NCBI RefSeq assembly: GCF_030053415.1
Contig: NZ_JASGBJ010000002.1
Location: 558,001 to 622,000, forward strand
Source of the DNA: Marinobacter sp. CHS3-4
GTDB taxonomy: Bacteria; Pseudomonadota; Gammaproteobacteria; Pseudomonadales; Oleiphilaceae
Direction of reading: 5' to 3'
DNA length: 64,000 nt
A program made the translations under genes and the position numbers. The notes under the pieces are model-generated. The model did no database searches. It was given only the letters and a program-made list of their open reading frames with translations, and was not told the DNA's origin. This document shows, piece after piece, positions 37,739 through 47,234 of this stretch (position 1 is the first letter of the stretch; the number at the start of each line of letters is the position of its first letter).

Positions 37739-38953
37739 ATGCAGAACTATATGAAATCCGCCAAACTGGACAACGTATGCTACGAAATACGTGGCGTGGT
37801 TCTGCGTGAGGCCCGTCGCCTGGAAGAAGAAGGCCACCGGGTGCTGAAACTCAACATTGGCAACCCGGCGGCATTCGAGTTGGACGTGCCGGAAGAAATT
37901 CAGCAGGACGTGATCTACAACATGCCTTTGGCCCAGGGCTACGTGGAATCCAAGGGGTTGTTTTCCGCCCGTAAAGCCGTCATGCATTACTGCCAGCAGA
38001 TTGGCATCGACAAGGTAGATATCGACGACATTTTCCTGGGCAACGGCGTCAGTGAAATGATCGTGATGTCCATGCAGGCCATGCTGAACACGGGCGATGA
38101 AGTGTTGATTCCTGCGCCGGACTACCCCCTCTGGACCGCCGCAGTCACCCTGTCGAGCGGTAAACCGGTTCACTATCGCTGCGATGAACAGCAGGACTGG
38201 TTTCCCGATATTGACGACATCAAGAAAAAGATCACCCGGCGCACCCGAGCCATTGTGCTGATCAACCCGAATAATCCGACGGGTGCCGTTTATTCCAGAG
38301 AACTCCTCGAACAGGTCATCGAGCTGGCACGCCAGCACAATCTGATCATTCTGTCTGACGAGATCTACGACAAGATTCTGTATGACGGCACTCAGCATAT
38401 CCCAACCGCTTCGCTGGCTGATGACGTACTTTTCTTCACCTTTAACGGCCTGTCCAAGAACTATCGGGCCGCCGGTTACCGGTCAGGCTGGATGATCATC
38501 AGTGGCGCCAAACATCGAGCCACAGACCTGATCGAAGGCATCGAGATGCTGTCCAACATGCGTCTGTGCGCCAACGTACCGGCCCAATTGGCCATACAAA
38601 CGGCACTGGGCGGCTACCAGTCGATTGATGATCTGGTGGCCCCCCGCGGTAGACTTTATGAACAACGTGAAACCGCCTACAACCTGCTGAATGACATTCC
38701 GGGCGTCAGTTGTGTCAAGCCAAAGGGCGCGCTCTACATGTTCCCGAAGCTCGACCCGAAACGCTTCCCGATCGAGAATGACGAAAAACTGGTGCTGGAT
38801 CTGCTCATCCAGGAACGCATTCTGTTGGTGCAGGGTTCGGCCTTCAACATTGACGATAAGCAGCACTTGCGCGTGGTTTTCCTGCCCCGTGAAGACGCTC
38901 TGGAAGACGCCATGAAACGTTTGGCACACTTCCTGGCATCCTATCGGGTCTGA
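37739..38953 (+). CDS. alaA: Alanine aminotransferase-like PLP enzyme (AlaA type)
   Basis: A 404-residue fold-type I aminotransferase close to AlaA (YfbQ), which makes alanine from pyruvate and glutamate. Landmarks are the LNIGNPAAF segment near the N terminus, INPNNPTGAVYS, the DEIYDKILYDG substrate loop, the PLP lysine in FNGLSKNYRAAGYRSGW and the carboxylate-binding Arg in LRVVFLP. The ATG at 37739 is followed by a second ATG four codons later. An unknown gene begins 10 bp after its stop. Confidence 0.9.
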   Translation: MQNYMKSAKLDNVCYEIRGVVLREARRLEEEGHRVLKLNIGNPAAFELDVPEEIQQDVIYNMPLAQGYVESKGLFSARKAVMHYCQQIGIDKVDIDDIFLGNGVSEMIVMSMQAMLNTGDEVLIPAPDYPLWTAAVTLSSGKPVHYRCDEQQDWFPDIDDIKKKITRRTRAIVLINPNNPTGAVYSRELLEQVIELARQHNLIILSDEIYDKILYDGTQHIPTASLADDVLFFTFNGLSKNYRAAGYRSGWMIISGAKHRATDLIEGIEMLSNMRLCANVPAQLAIQTALGGYQSIDDLVAPRGRLYEQRETAYNLLNDIPGVSCVKPKGALYMFPKLDPKRFPIENDEKLVLDLLIQERILLVQGSAFNIDDKQHLRVVFLPREDALEDAMKRLAHFLASYRV

Positions 38954-38963
38954 CGGGGGCATT

Positions 38964-39425
38964 GTGGCCGATATTCATATCGAAGAATTTTACAAGGATG
39001 CGGCGATAGCGCTGGTCCATCTCTACAACGCATTTCCCAGGCGCATCAATCTGTTCGTCGAAGACATTGCGGGACCGGACAACCCTGACGAATTCGGGCT
39101 ACACAGCACACGTCATATGGCGTGCTTCGGCACGCTCCTCTGGCTCGAGGAAGAAGGCCTGCTACGTTACATCGACACTATTCGCCAAGAGGCACTGGAT
39201 CAGGCGGTTCTGACCCATACTGCCTTTGTCAGACTAAGCGCTCCCGCCGATGCAGAGCTTCAGGACAATCAGCAAGCGCATGACTCTGAGCTACCTGCGA
39301 CAGTTCGCAAGGATCTGTCTACCCATATTCATCTAATTCGCCAGGCGCTCAAAAGCCGCAGTTCCGACCGGATCAGTAAAGTGATGCAAAGCATTTTCTT
39401 TCAGGATCGCGGCAGCAATTATTAA
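38964..39425 (+). CDS. Conserved-looking hypothetical protein between alaA and htpX
   Basis: A 153-residue soluble, mainly helical acidic protein beginning with GTG at 38964, with GGGG just before it. Distinct stretches are YKDAAIALVHLYNAFPRR, STRHMACFGTLLWLEEEGLLRYI and a C-terminal SSDRISKVMQSIF. The middle looks like a small helical or winged-helix unit, but I recognise no family. It is 10 bp after the aminotransferase and followed by a weak hairpin terminator before htpX. Pseudomonas also has a small gene between these two neighbours, as far as I recall. Confidence 0.7.
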   Translation: MADIHIEEFYKDAAIALVHLYNAFPRRINLFVEDIAGPDNPDEFGLHSTRHMACFGTLLWLEEEGLLRYIDTIRQEALDQAVLTHTAFVRLSAPADAELQDNQQAHDSELPATVRKDLSTHIHLIRQALKSRSSDRISKVMQSIFFQDRGSNY

Positions 39426-39480
39426 ATGAAATTAAGCCTCTTGATTCGGCACTTCCAAACCCAATAACTGTCTCAGAATC

Positions 39481-39498
39481 GCTGCCTTAGCGGCTTTT
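39481..39498 (+). terminator. Weak terminator candidate before htpX
   Basis: GCTGC (39481-39485) and GCGGC (39490-39494) pair with one G-U around CTTA and are followed by TTTT. The short stem makes it at best a partial terminator for the aminotransferase transcript. Confidence 0.3.
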
Positions 39499-39527
39499 GA
39501 CTGAACTCAACGGAGTACAGAGTAAAC

Positions 39528-40409
39528 ATGAGATTGTTACTGTTTTTGGGAACCAACCTGGCGGTCATTCTGGTCGCGAGTTTTACGCTCAAGCTCCTGG
39601 GTGTTGATTCCTATCTGGCACAAAATGGCATCCAGTACGGCTCCCTGCTGGCTTTTGCGGCAGTATTCGGCTTCGCAGGCTCCATCATCTCGCTTCTGAT
39701 TTCGAAGAAAATGGCCAAGTGGAGTACCGGCGCTCAGGTCATTGAATCGCCCAGAACCCCAGCGGAACGCTGGCTGGTCGACACCGTCGCGCAGCTGGCC
39801 AAGAACGCCGGCATTGGCATGCCGGAGGTTGCGATATTTCCGGCCACGCAGTCCAACGCCTTTGCCACCGGTTGGAACAAAAATGACGCCCTGGTGGCAG
39901 TCAGCGAAGGGCTGCTGACACGTTTCGACAAAGACGAGATCCGTGCCGTACTGGGTCATGAAATCGGCCATGTGGCCAACGGCGACATGGTGACCCTGGC
40001 GCTGATACAAGGCGTTGTAAACACCTTCGTTATTTTCGCCTCCCGGGTGATTGGCTCAGTCGTCGATCGAGTGGTATTCCGCAATGAGAGCGGCCACGGC
40101 ATCGGTTTCTTTGTGGTGAGCATCATTGCCGAAATAGTACTGGGCATACTGGCCAGCACCATTGTGTTCTGGTTCTCGCGTCGAAGAGAATTCAGGGCGG
40201 ATATTGCCGGTGCACAATTGGCCGGTCGTGGCGCCATGATCAGCGCCCTTAACCGGCTCAAACGTGAGAGTGAAGTGCCCGATCAGATGCCAGACAGCCT
40301 GCAGGCGTTTGGCATCAATCGAGGTGCGCGTGGTGGGCTCAGCGCGCTGTTTATGACTCATCCTCCCCTTGAGGACAGGATAGATGCCCTGACTCGCGCG
40401 CAACTCTGA
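39528..40409 (+). CDS. htpX: Protease HtpX (M48 family)
   Basis: Zinc metalloprotease of the inner membrane that degrades misfolded membrane proteins with FtsH. At 293 residues it has two N-terminal membrane helices, the catalytic His144-Glu145-x-x-His148 in [11 protein letters not shown], two further helices (about 155-215) and the third zinc ligand Glu in [16 protein letters not shown] lies before the ATG. It converges with pdxB, with 14 bp between the stops. Confidence 0.96.
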   Translation: MRLLLFLGTNLAVILVASFTLKLLGVDSYLAQNGIQYGSLLAFAAVFGFAGSIISLLISKKMAKWSTGAQVIESPRTPAERWLVDTVAQLAKNAGIGMPEVAIFPATQSNAFATGWNKNDALVAVSEGLLTRFDKDEIRAVLGHEIGHVANGDMVTLALIQGVVNTFVIFASRVIGSVVDRVVFRNESGHGIGFFVVSIIAEIVLGILASTIVFWFSRRREFRADIAGAQLAGRGAMISALNRLKRESEVPDQMPDSLQAFGINRGARGGLSALFMTHPPLEDRIDALTRAQL

Positions 40410-40423
40410 ATGCGGTAGAACGG

Positions 40424-41578
40424 CTACATCTTGATCTTGAAACCCAGGGCGCGAAACGTGTCCTGGGCCGATTTGCTGGTGCCCTTGAGCTGGATTTTCA
40501 GGCTGGAGAACTCCCGGCGAACCGGATACTGTCGGCGCAGACGATCAAAAGCCTGCCCGCGTTCATCCGCAGAGAGGCTCAGGGTCCGTCGAAGCCGTGC
40601 ATCGTCGCGACGAGGATCGCAACAGGAACGAATGGCAACCCAGGCCGCGTCCATTTCGTTTGCAGCGCTGGTAAACGACAGTTTGCTGAGCGCTGGCTCG
40701 GGTAGAAACTGACCTGCCTTCTTTCTGACAGGGAGCCCCATAAACCGACTGAGCGCATGATAAATCATCTCACTGCCCTGTACTTTGCCCTCGAGGCTGT
40801 AACCAGCAATGTGGGGCGTTGCCAGCCAGGCCTGTTCCACCAGTTCAGGATTGATCCTGGGTTCGTTTTCCCAGACATCCAGTGCCACGGTCGGAGGATT
40901 GGCTTCCGACAGTCGCCGGATCAGTGCCGAAGTGTCTATAACCTCACCACGGCTGGTGTTGATCAATAACTGGTCTCTGCCCAGCAGCGCAAGGCGCGAT
41001 TCATCGATCAGGTGGTAAGTGGGATGATCGCCGTCACGAACCAGTGGCGTGTGGAGGGTCACCACGTCGCATTTCAGCGCTTCTTCCAGTGTCGAATAAC
41101 GGTCGTCGTCTTCATCCGACTGTTCCGCGAGCGGCGGGTCGCAGACCACAACATCAAAACCCAGGCGATCCAGTTTGTGGGCCAATTCTCCACCCACGTT
41201 TCCAGCGCCAACGATACCAACGCTCAGATCGGTCCAATCATCCAGACAGAGCTTTTCGGCCCGAAGAGAAATCACCGATAGCACGTACTCCGCGACACTG
41301 TTGGCGTTGCAACCAGGGGCCGCTGAGAAAGCAATACCGGCTGACCCAAGCCAGTCCTGATCAATGTGGTCGGTGCCAATGGTGCAGGTGCCAACAAACC
41401 GTACCCTGCTATCACCAAGGAGCGCTTCATTGACACGGGTGACGGAACGAACCAGAAGGATATCCGCGTCTTTAACGTCATCGGCTGACATAGTGCGCCC
41501 CGGCACCTGGCGAATGTTCCCCATATCGCCAAAAAATGATTCGAGCAAGGGAATGTTTTCGTCCGCTACGATACGCAT
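40424..41578 (-). CDS. pdxB: Erythronate-4-phosphate dehydrogenase
   Basis: NAD-dependent D-2-hydroxyacid dehydrogenase in the DXP-dependent pyridoxal phosphate pathway. The 384-residue protein begins MRIVADENIP, has the nucleotide-binding GIVGAGNVGGELA segment, the catalytic Arg in LLINTSRGEVIDTSAL, Glu in WENEPRINPELV and His in ATPHIAGYS, and the extra C-terminal dimerisation domain specific to PdxB. The ATG at 41578 has GGAAGG upstream; the frame opens earlier at 41683 inside rhlB. It starts 19 bp after the rhlB stop. Confidence 0.95.
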   Translation of the reverse strand: MRIVADENIPLLESFFGDMGNIRQVPGRTMSADDVKDADILLVRSVTRVNEALLGDSRVRFVGTCTIGTDHIDQDWLGSAGIAFSAAPGCNANSVAEYVLSVISLRAEKLCLDDWTDLSVGIVGAGNVGGELAHKLDRLGFDVVVCDPPLAEQSDEDDDRYSTLEEALKCDVVTLHTPLVRDGDHPTYHLIDESRLALLGRDQLLINTSRGEVIDTSALIRRLSEANPPTVALDVWENEPRINPELVEQAWLATPHIAGYSLEGKVQGSEMIYHALSRFMGLPVRKKAGQFLPEPALSKLSFTSAANEMDAAWVAIRSCCDPRRDDARLRRTLSLSADERGQAFDRLRRQYPVRREFSSLKIQLKGTSKSAQDTFRALGFKIKM

Positions 41579-41597
41579 AGTGCTGCCTTCCGGCCCT

Positions 41598-42899
41598 TTA
41601 AGATCTTCTTTGTCGCTGACCGCCAGGGCGTCCGCCCTGACTTCGGTTGTTCTGCCCACGACCGCCCTGGGGACGACGTCCACCGCGCTTGCGGGTGATC
41701 GGCGGGTTTTCCAGATCCGCCATCAATGCTTCATCCGGAACCGCCGTTGACAGTTTCTGACTGATGTAGGATTCAATCGACGGCAGAGAAAAGGCGTCGT
41801 CCTCACTGGCGAAACTGACCGATACGCCTGTCTGACCGGCCCGTCCGGTGCGTCCGATACGATGCACGTAATCCTCGGCGTTGTCCGGGAGATTATAGTT
41901 GAATACGTGGGTGACGCCGTCAACGTGAATGCCGCGTCCAGCCACATCGGTCGCAACAAGGACCTGGATACTGCCTTTCTTGAACTGATCAAGGGTCTTC
42001 AGACGCTTGTTCTGGGCAATTTCGCCAGACATGAGGGCGACTTTAACGCCTTGATTGCGCAAGTCTTCATCCAGATCCCGGCATTGGTCCCGGCGATTGG
42101 CGAAGACAATGGCCTTATCCACTTCGGGTTTTTTCAGATAATTAACCAGAACTGGAAGTTTCTCCTCTTCGCCGACCAGATAAACGGTCTGCTGGACGCG
42201 CTCCGCAGTTTTCTGCTCCGGCTCGATCTCAACAAACTCGGCATTGCGGGTCCACATGGAAGCCAGGTTGAGTACGTCCTGATTAAACGTGGCGCTGAAC
42301 AACAGGGTTTGGCGGTCGTCCTTTGGTGTACACTTCCGGATAATTCGCTTTACGTCCGGGATAAAGCCCATGTCCAGCATGCGGTCGGCCTCATCCAGGA
42401 TGAGAATGTCCAACTGATCAAGAAACACATCCTGAGACCCAAGAAAATCAATGAGACGCCCGGGCGTTGCAACCAGTATGTCTACAATCTCATTCTGCAG
42501 CTGGTCGCGCTGTTTGTCGTAATTCATACCACCAACCACCGTCACCACATTATGGCCGGTGTAACCGCAGAGCTCTTCTGCGTCTTTCGCAATCTGCATC
42601 GCCAGTTCGCGGGTCGGTGCCAGCGCCAGCACCCTCGGCTCAGAGGCAAATCGCTCCTGCTCCGGGATCGGCGTCTCCAGCATGCTCTGGATCGCAGTGA
42701 TCAGAAACGCCGCTGTTTTGCCGGTGCCGGTCTGTGCCTGACCAATCAGATCCTGACATGCAAGAGTGTAAGGCAGGGTTTCTGCCTGGATGGGCGTGCA
42801 ATACTGAAAGCCAATATCCGTAATCGCGTCCAAAACGCGTTGATCGAGATTCAGGTCTTTAAACCGGGTCTTGCCGGCTTCTGGTGCGTCAGCTGTCAT
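41598..42899 (-). CDS. rhlB: DEAD-box RNA helicase, RhlB-like
   Basis: A 433-residue ATP-dependent RNA helicase, probably the RhlB type that assists RNase E. The motifs are in order: Q motif with CTPIQAETLP, AQTGTGKT, PTRELA, TPGRLIDFL, DEAD in LDEADRMLD, SAT, IVFANRRDQ, ATDVAGRGI and HRIGRTGRAG. The C-terminal tail of about 40 residues is rich in Arg, Gly and Gln. Its ATG lies within the last codons of epmC (11-bp overlap), so the two are coupled. Confidence 0.9.
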   Translation of the reverse strand: MTADAPEAGKTRFKDLNLDQRVLDAITDIGFQYCTPIQAETLPYTLACQDLIGQAQTGTGKTAAFLITAIQSMLETPIPEQERFASEPRVLALAPTRELAMQIAKDAEELCGYTGHNVVTVVGGMNYDKQRDQLQNEIVDILVATPGRLIDFLGSQDVFLDQLDILILDEADRMLDMGFIPDVKRIIRKCTPKDDRQTLLFSATFNQDVLNLASMWTRNAEFVEIEPEQKTAERVQQTVYLVGEEEKLPVLVNYLKKPEVDKAIVFANRRDQCRDLDEDLRNQGVKVALMSGEIAQNKRLKTLDQFKKGSIQVLVATDVAGRGIHVDGVTHVFNYNLPDNAEDYVHRIGRTGRAGQTGVSVSFASEDDAFSLPSIESYISQKLSTAVPDEALMADLENPPITRKRGGRRPQGGRGQNNRSQGGRPGGQRQRRS

Positions 42900-43416
42900 A
42901 GAAATTCAAACTACCTTTATGCGTTCCGTAAAATGTCCCAAGCGCCTGAAAAAAGGTTTCAGCTCGCGGGGGCAAACCATGATTCAGATAGCGCTCCGCC
43001 TGATTCATCACTTTTTCGCGAAACGCGGTTTCATCCACTGCACCATCCCCCGACAGGTTGTCCACGCTGATATGAAAGCGGGACCCGGCTGCTGCTGAAA
43101 AAAGACACTCCAGCGCCTGGGGTTTTACCTCTACGACTTCAAATGCCTGTTGCTGCGAGCGGGTTCTTCCGTCCGGACAATACCAATAGCCGTAGTCCCG
43201 AAGTGTGCGCCTTTCCACACCGGCAATACACCAGTGACTGATTTCGTGCAAAGCACTGGCATAATAGTCGTGAGCAAAGATAATCTGAGCCAAGCCATTC
43301 GCTTCGGCTGCTGGCACGTACTCGGGTTCTTCGCCGCCTTTGACCAGAACTGTTTGATGTGAATTCTGGAACAGGCCGTTAAACAGCGTGATAAGATCAT
43401 TCGGGTTGTGCTTCAT
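42889..43416 (-). CDS. epmC: Elongation factor P hydroxylase EpmC (YfcM family)
   Basis: A 175-residue non-heme iron protein of the EpmC/YfcM family, which hydroxylates the beta-lysylated lysine of elongation factor P. Probable metal-binding residues lie in SALHEISHWCIAG (HExxH-like) with an Arg-rich follow-up RRTLRDYGYWY. The ATG at 43416 starts the family-typical sequence; a longer TTG-initiated frame to 43491 is unlikely. epmA, epmB and efp are not in the window. Confidence 0.9.
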   Translation of the reverse strand: MKHNPNDLITLFNGLFQNSHQTVLVKGGEEPEYVPAAEANGLAQIIFAHDYYASALHEISHWCIAGVERRTLRDYGYWYCPDGRTRSQQQAFEVVEVKPQALECLFSAAAGSRFHISVDNLSGDGAVDETAFREKVMNQAERYLNHGLPPRAETFFQALGTFYGTHKGSLNFYDS

Positions 43417-43566
43417 GGGACGGCCATTGTGCGGCTTTCGAGCTGCTAATACCAGAGGGAACTTTAGCGGGCGCGATGTGTCCACAGGCAAGCTGGAACC
43501 CGGCGCCGCGGCTTGCAGAAATCAGTCGTGCAGAACCCAGAGATGTCCGAAAACGGTACCTTAGCA

Positions 43567-45438
43567 ATGATGAAAGCACACTCTTTCCATTTCAGTGACA
43601 TTGCGCTAAAAGCCACGCTGAATTATCTGCTGCTTGCAGGTCTGGCGTTAATGTTATCTGTGCCAGCTTACGCTCAAAGCACCAGTTCCGTATTCGGCGG
43701 TGGTACCGATTTTCTTCCCGTTGATGAAGCTCTTCCATTCTCCTATACCAATGAATCGGATGGCGTTCTGCTTAGCTGGGAAACTGCGCCAGAGCATTAC
43801 CTTTATAAGGGGCGCATCAGCGTTTCCACCGATGCAGAGAGGGTTCAGCTTGGGCAACCGCAATTTTCCGCCCAGGGCACGGACACTGAAGACGACTATT
43901 TTGGCAAGGTGACGGTATTCTACGACCCTGTACAGGCCCGGGTGCCCGTCTCACTGCCCCAGGGCGTCAAAGAAGCCGAACTGGAAGTGACGTATCAGGG
44001 CTGCGCCAAGGCGGGCCTGTGCTATCCACCACAAACCCGCAACGTACTCTTCTATTCGGGCTCCTCAGCAGCTGCTGCAAGTGACATAACTCCCTCTCTA
44101 TCGCAGTCGGACACTTCAACAGCAACAGGATTGGCCGGTTTCCTGGCAAGACAGTCGACGATGGTGATCGCCGGCCTGTTCCTGCTTCTGGGTTTAGGTC
44201 TGACATTCACACCCTGTGTGTTGCCAATGGTTCCCATCATTTCCTCACTGGTATCAAGCAGGAACACCAGCTCCACCGGTCATGCGCTCATGCTTTCGGG
44301 CAGCTATGTGATGGGTATGGCCCTTACCTATGCGGCAGCCGGGGTAATCACCGGGTTGCTTGGCGCAAGCTTCAATCTGCAAGCACACCTGCAATCGCCG
44401 TGGGTACTGAGCGTCTTTGCAGGTCTGTTTCTGGTTTTCGCATTGTCCATGTTCAACCTGTTTGAGATTCAATTGCCGCGCTTTATTCGCGAGCCGCTCA
44501 ACGATGCCAGCCAGAAGCTGACCGGCACCCGGGTATTCAGTATTTTTGGAATCGGAGCGCTGTCGGCGCTGATTGTCTCTCCCTGTGTGTCCGCGCCATT
44601 GGCGGGCAGCCTGCTTTATATCAGCACAACCCAGGATGCGGTTATTGGCGGCATTGCGCTTTTTGCGCTTGGATTGGGCATGGGCATTCCACTCATTCTG
44701 GTTGCCGTTGGCGGGCGAAAACTCTTGCCTTCAACAGGCCCCTGGATGAACGTGGTGAAGGCCTTCTACGGCGTCATGCTTCTGGCGGTCGCAATCTGGC
44801 TGATTGAACGTCTGGTTCCGGCATGGCTGGCTTTGACGCTCTGGGGGCTTCTGGTTGCCATTACCGGGGTACAGTTGGGGGCCTTTGACGCCGCCAAAGC
44901 AGGCTGGGAGCGCACGCGCAAAGGCCTGGGACTGGTCATGTTTGCTTATGGTCTGGCGCTTCTCGCCGGGGCCGTGACTGGCGCCGAGGACCCGCTTCGC
45001 CCGCTTGATCCGATGATGGCGGCGCCCATCAGCGCAGGCTCTGGCGCTTCGTCGGCTGCCAGCCACGCCGAGTTTCTCAGGGTAGACTCTGCCGCTGCGA
45101 TTCGTCAGGAACTGAGGTCTGCCAGCCAGAACAATCAGCCGGTTATTCTCGACTTCTATGCGGACTGGTGCATCTCCTGCAAAGTGATGGAGCGCAACGT
45201 GTTCAACGATCCCCAGGTCACGAAAGCCATGGAGCCTTTCACGCTGCTTCAACTGGACCTGACTGACAACACGCCGGATCAGCAGGCTTTATTGAACGAC
45301 CTTGGCCTGTTTGGCCCGCCCGCCATCCTGTTTTACCAGGGCAGTGGCGAGGAGAGAACCAACGCAAGGGTGCTTGGAGAAATGGACAAGGACCAATTCC
45401 TGAGCCACCTGCAAAAACTCAAGCGCCCCGGCGTATAA
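43567..45438 (+). CDS. dsbD: Thiol:disulfide interchange protein DsbD
   Basis: Transfers electrons from cytoplasmic thioredoxin across the inner membrane to periplasmic thiols, for example those of DsbC and cytochrome c maturation. The domains are in order: signal peptide, periplasmic alpha domain with the Cys pair in [13 protein letters not shown], eight-helix beta domain with the redox cysteines in [10 protein letters not shown] and [10 protein letters not shown], and a C-terminal thioredoxin domain with WCISCK. The start is uncertain: ATG at 43567 is used here (623 residues), ATG at 43543 is possible, and the frame opens at a TTG at 43513. The stop overlaps the convergent tusA by 20 bp. 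Confidence 0.94.
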   Translation: MMKAHSFHFSDIALKATLNYLLLAGLALMLSVPAYAQSTSSVFGGGTDFLPVDEALPFSYTNESDGVLLSWETAPEHYLYKGRISVSTDAERVQLGQPQFSAQGTDTEDDYFGKVTVFYDPVQARVPVSLPQGVKEAELEVTYQGCAKAGLCYPPQTRNVLFYSGSSAAAASDITPSLSQSDTSTATGLAGFLARQSTMVIAGLFLLLGLGLTFTPCVLPMVPIISSLVSSRNTSSTGHALMLSGSYVMGMALTYAAAGVITGLLGASFNLQAHLQSPWVLSVFAGLFLVFALSMFNLFEIQLPRFIREPLNDASQKLTGTRVFSIFGIGALSALIVSPCVSAPLAGSLLYISTTQDAVIGGIALFALGLGMGIPLILVAVGGRKLLPSTGPWMNVVKAFYGVMLLAVAIWLIERLVPAWLALTLWGLLVAITGVQLGAFDAAKAGWERTRKGLGLVMFAYGLALLAGAVTGAEDPLRPLDPMMAAPISAGSGASSAASHAEFLRVDSAAAIRQELRSASQNNQPVILDFYADWCISCKVMERNVFNDPQVTKAMEPFTLLQLDLTDNTPDQQALLNDLGLFGPPAILFYQGSGEERTNARVLGEMDKDQFLSHLQKLKRPGV

Positions 45439-45670
45439 GGTAAATAAACTCGTCGTCCTCTTCGGAGCTTTCAACCAATTCGTGGTTCAGAAACTGACAG
45501 AAGCGCGGTATGTCCCGAGTGGTTGACGGGTCGGTTGCGACCACCTTCAGTATCTCGCCTTCTCCGACCTCCAGAATCCGGGTATGAAGCAGCATCACGG
45601 GCTCGGGACAAAACAGCCCGCGTGCGTCCAGTTCCTCTTGCCATTCACTCTCGCCCAAGCGTGCCTCCAC
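45419..45670 (-). CDS. tusA: TusA-family sulfurtransferase
   Basis: An 83-residue TusA/SirA-type protein with the conserved persulfide Cys21 in [13 protein letters not shown]. TusA proteins relay sulfur from cysteine desulfurase to acceptors, including the MnmA thiolation pathway. The core ends with DIPRFCQF, where a second Cys occurs, as in canonical TusA. It lies 71 bp from the divergent ABM-domain gene. Confidence 0.9.
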   Translation of the reverse strand: MEARLGESEWQEELDARGLFCPEPVMLLHTRILEVGEGEILKVVATDPSTTRDIPRFCQFLNHELVESSEEDDEFIYLIRRGA

Positions 45671-45741
45671 GTTCCAGCTGATTTTCTTGAAATCCGTGCT
45701 AAATTATTGTTTATAGTTGTCTAAGTAAATAGAGGTGAACA

Positions 45742-46029
45742 ATGATCCGGGTACTGATTGAACGCCATATTGCCGAGTCTCTGGAGCCTGTTTACGAAGA
45801 AAGGTCTCGCCGGGTTCTTCAAAGCGCTGTCAGTGCGCCGGGATTTGTGTCTGGTGAAACCCTGGTCGATTCCAACGACCCCAACCACAGGTTCACTCTG
45901 GCGAACTGGCGTTCAGAAGCTGACTGGCAACGCTGGCAACATTCTGACGAGCGCAAGAACCTGATGGCGGAACTGATCCCCATGATGGACAGGGACGAAG
46001 TGATCACGGTGCTCCACCACTCTGACTAG
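45742..46029 (+). CDS. Antibiotic-biosynthesis-monooxygenase (ABM) domain protein
   Basis: A 95-residue dimeric alpha+beta-barrel protein of the ABM superfamily, which includes quinone-forming monooxygenases, heme-degrading IsdG proteins and proteins of unknown role. The pattern VLIERHIAESLEPVYEE, then GFVSGETLVDSND and WRSEADWQRWQHS is typical. The heme-ligand set of IsdG is not evident, so the specific function is open. AGAGGTG lies before the ATG. Confidence 0.85.
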   Translation: MIRVLIERHIAESLEPVYEERSRRVLQSAVSAPGFVSGETLVDSNDPNHRFTLANWRSEADWQRWQHSDERKNLMAELIPMMDRDEVITVLHHSD

Positions 46030-46041
46030 ACCACGTCAGGC

Positions 46042-47118
46042 TCAGTCAAGCCGCTCGATAAAACAGGTAATTTCTTCCCTGTCATGATAGAGGTGCCTGG
46101 CTTTAAGCCGAAAGCTCATTTCAGTTTTAGCCAGACCCTCTTCCAACATGTCACGGCAAATCAGCCACTCATCATAGCGTTTCTTCATCGGCATTTTCAG
46201 GTTGAACACGACATAGCGGCAAAGCTTGGCTGTCAGCCAGCCAATCACCATCTCGGTCGTGCGTCGAGGATGATCCACGATGTCGCACACCATCCAGTCT
46301 ACGCCTCTTTTAGGTAACCACTGGTAGCCGTCAGCTTTGATGTGGGTCACCTGCCCCGATGCCATCAACTCGGCGTTCATCGGCCCATTATCAACAGCCG
46401 TGACCAGCATGCCTTGCCTGACTAGTTGCCAGGTCCATCCACCTGGCGCAGCGCCCAGGTCAACGGCTTGCTTACCGCCCCCCAGATAATCCAGCTGGCG
46501 TGATTCCGGGATAAATACTTTCCAGGCTTCTTCCAGCTTCAACGCCGACCGGCTGGGCGCCTCAGCGGGAAGCCTTAATCTGACAATCCCGCTGGGATAG
46601 CGCGCACGGTTGGCCGCCAGGCTAAACCCAGCGATCACCTGCTCAAATGAAACCAACAACAACTCCAGCCTTGCAGGAGCGTCTGCTTTCGCGTCAGCTT
46701 CAAGGATTCCGGCCCCTCTGAGCGCTTTCGAAAGCGGAGATACCCATTTGCGGGCAAAGTTGCCTAAATCATGATCCTCGTTGGTTTCACCCAGCCGAAT
46801 TTCGACACGACTGCAGGCTGGCCAATCCGCATCAACTTCCCTGAGCGCATCTATGACCGCTCCGACTCTGTCTGACTTCGGTAGCGAAATTTCCGATATC
46901 ACAACGAACCAGTCCCGACTGAATACCAGGTCATCCAGCGAAAGACGACCCAGCAAATCAGCCATCGACTCGGGGCCAGGCAGACTGAACTTGATCAACC
47001 CTGGCTGAGAACCGGGCTCAAAATAACCATAGGCACCCACCGAAGCCGCGGCATCGGTAAGCTCACGGCCTGCGTCAGCTTCAAAACCGGGGCGGCAAAA
47101 AGCCATTAACTGTTCCAT
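46042..47118 (-). CDS. rlmM: 23S rRNA (cytidine-2'-O)-methyltransferase RlmM
   Basis: Methylates the 2'-O of C2498 in 23S rRNA using SAM. The 358-residue protein has an N-terminal THUMP-like RNA-binding part and a C-terminal Rossmann methyltransferase with SAM motif DLGAAPGGWTW and the catalytic K-D-K-E set, seen in GVDWMVCDI and VVFNLKMPMKKR. The ATG at 47118 gives MEQLMAFCRPGFE, matching the family N terminus; a GTG four codons upstream (47130) is the alternative. It converges on the ABM gene with 12 bp between the stops. Confidence 0.95.
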   Translation of the reverse strand: MEQLMAFCRPGFEADAGRELTDAAASVGAYGYFEPGSQPGLIKFSLPGPESMADLLGRLSLDDLVFSRDWFVVISEISLPKSDRVGAVIDALREVDADWPACSRVEIRLGETNEDHDLGNFARKWVSPLSKALRGAGILEADAKADAPARLELLLVSFEQVIAGFSLAANRARYPSGIVRLRLPAEAPSRSALKLEEAWKVFIPESRQLDYLGGGKQAVDLGAAPGGWTWQLVRQGMLVTAVDNGPMNAELMASGQVTHIKADGYQWLPKRGVDWMVCDIVDHPRRTTEMVIGWLTAKLCRYVVFNLKMPMKKRYDEWLICRDMLEEGLAKTEMSFRLKARHLYHDREEITCFIERLD

Positions 47119-47234
47119 AATCAACTGCACCGGTTACCACTGGTCGAACATTGACCAAATTTGAAACTGTTTAACAAATGAAGCTCCTTTAATTGACTAC
47201 AATAGCGCGTTTTCATTTGGCAGGGATTCGACCA

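Noticed and set aside
41862..43070. Plus-strand ORF of 402 codons
   Set aside because: Antisense to the RhlB-type helicase and epmC, both of which have complete motif sets.
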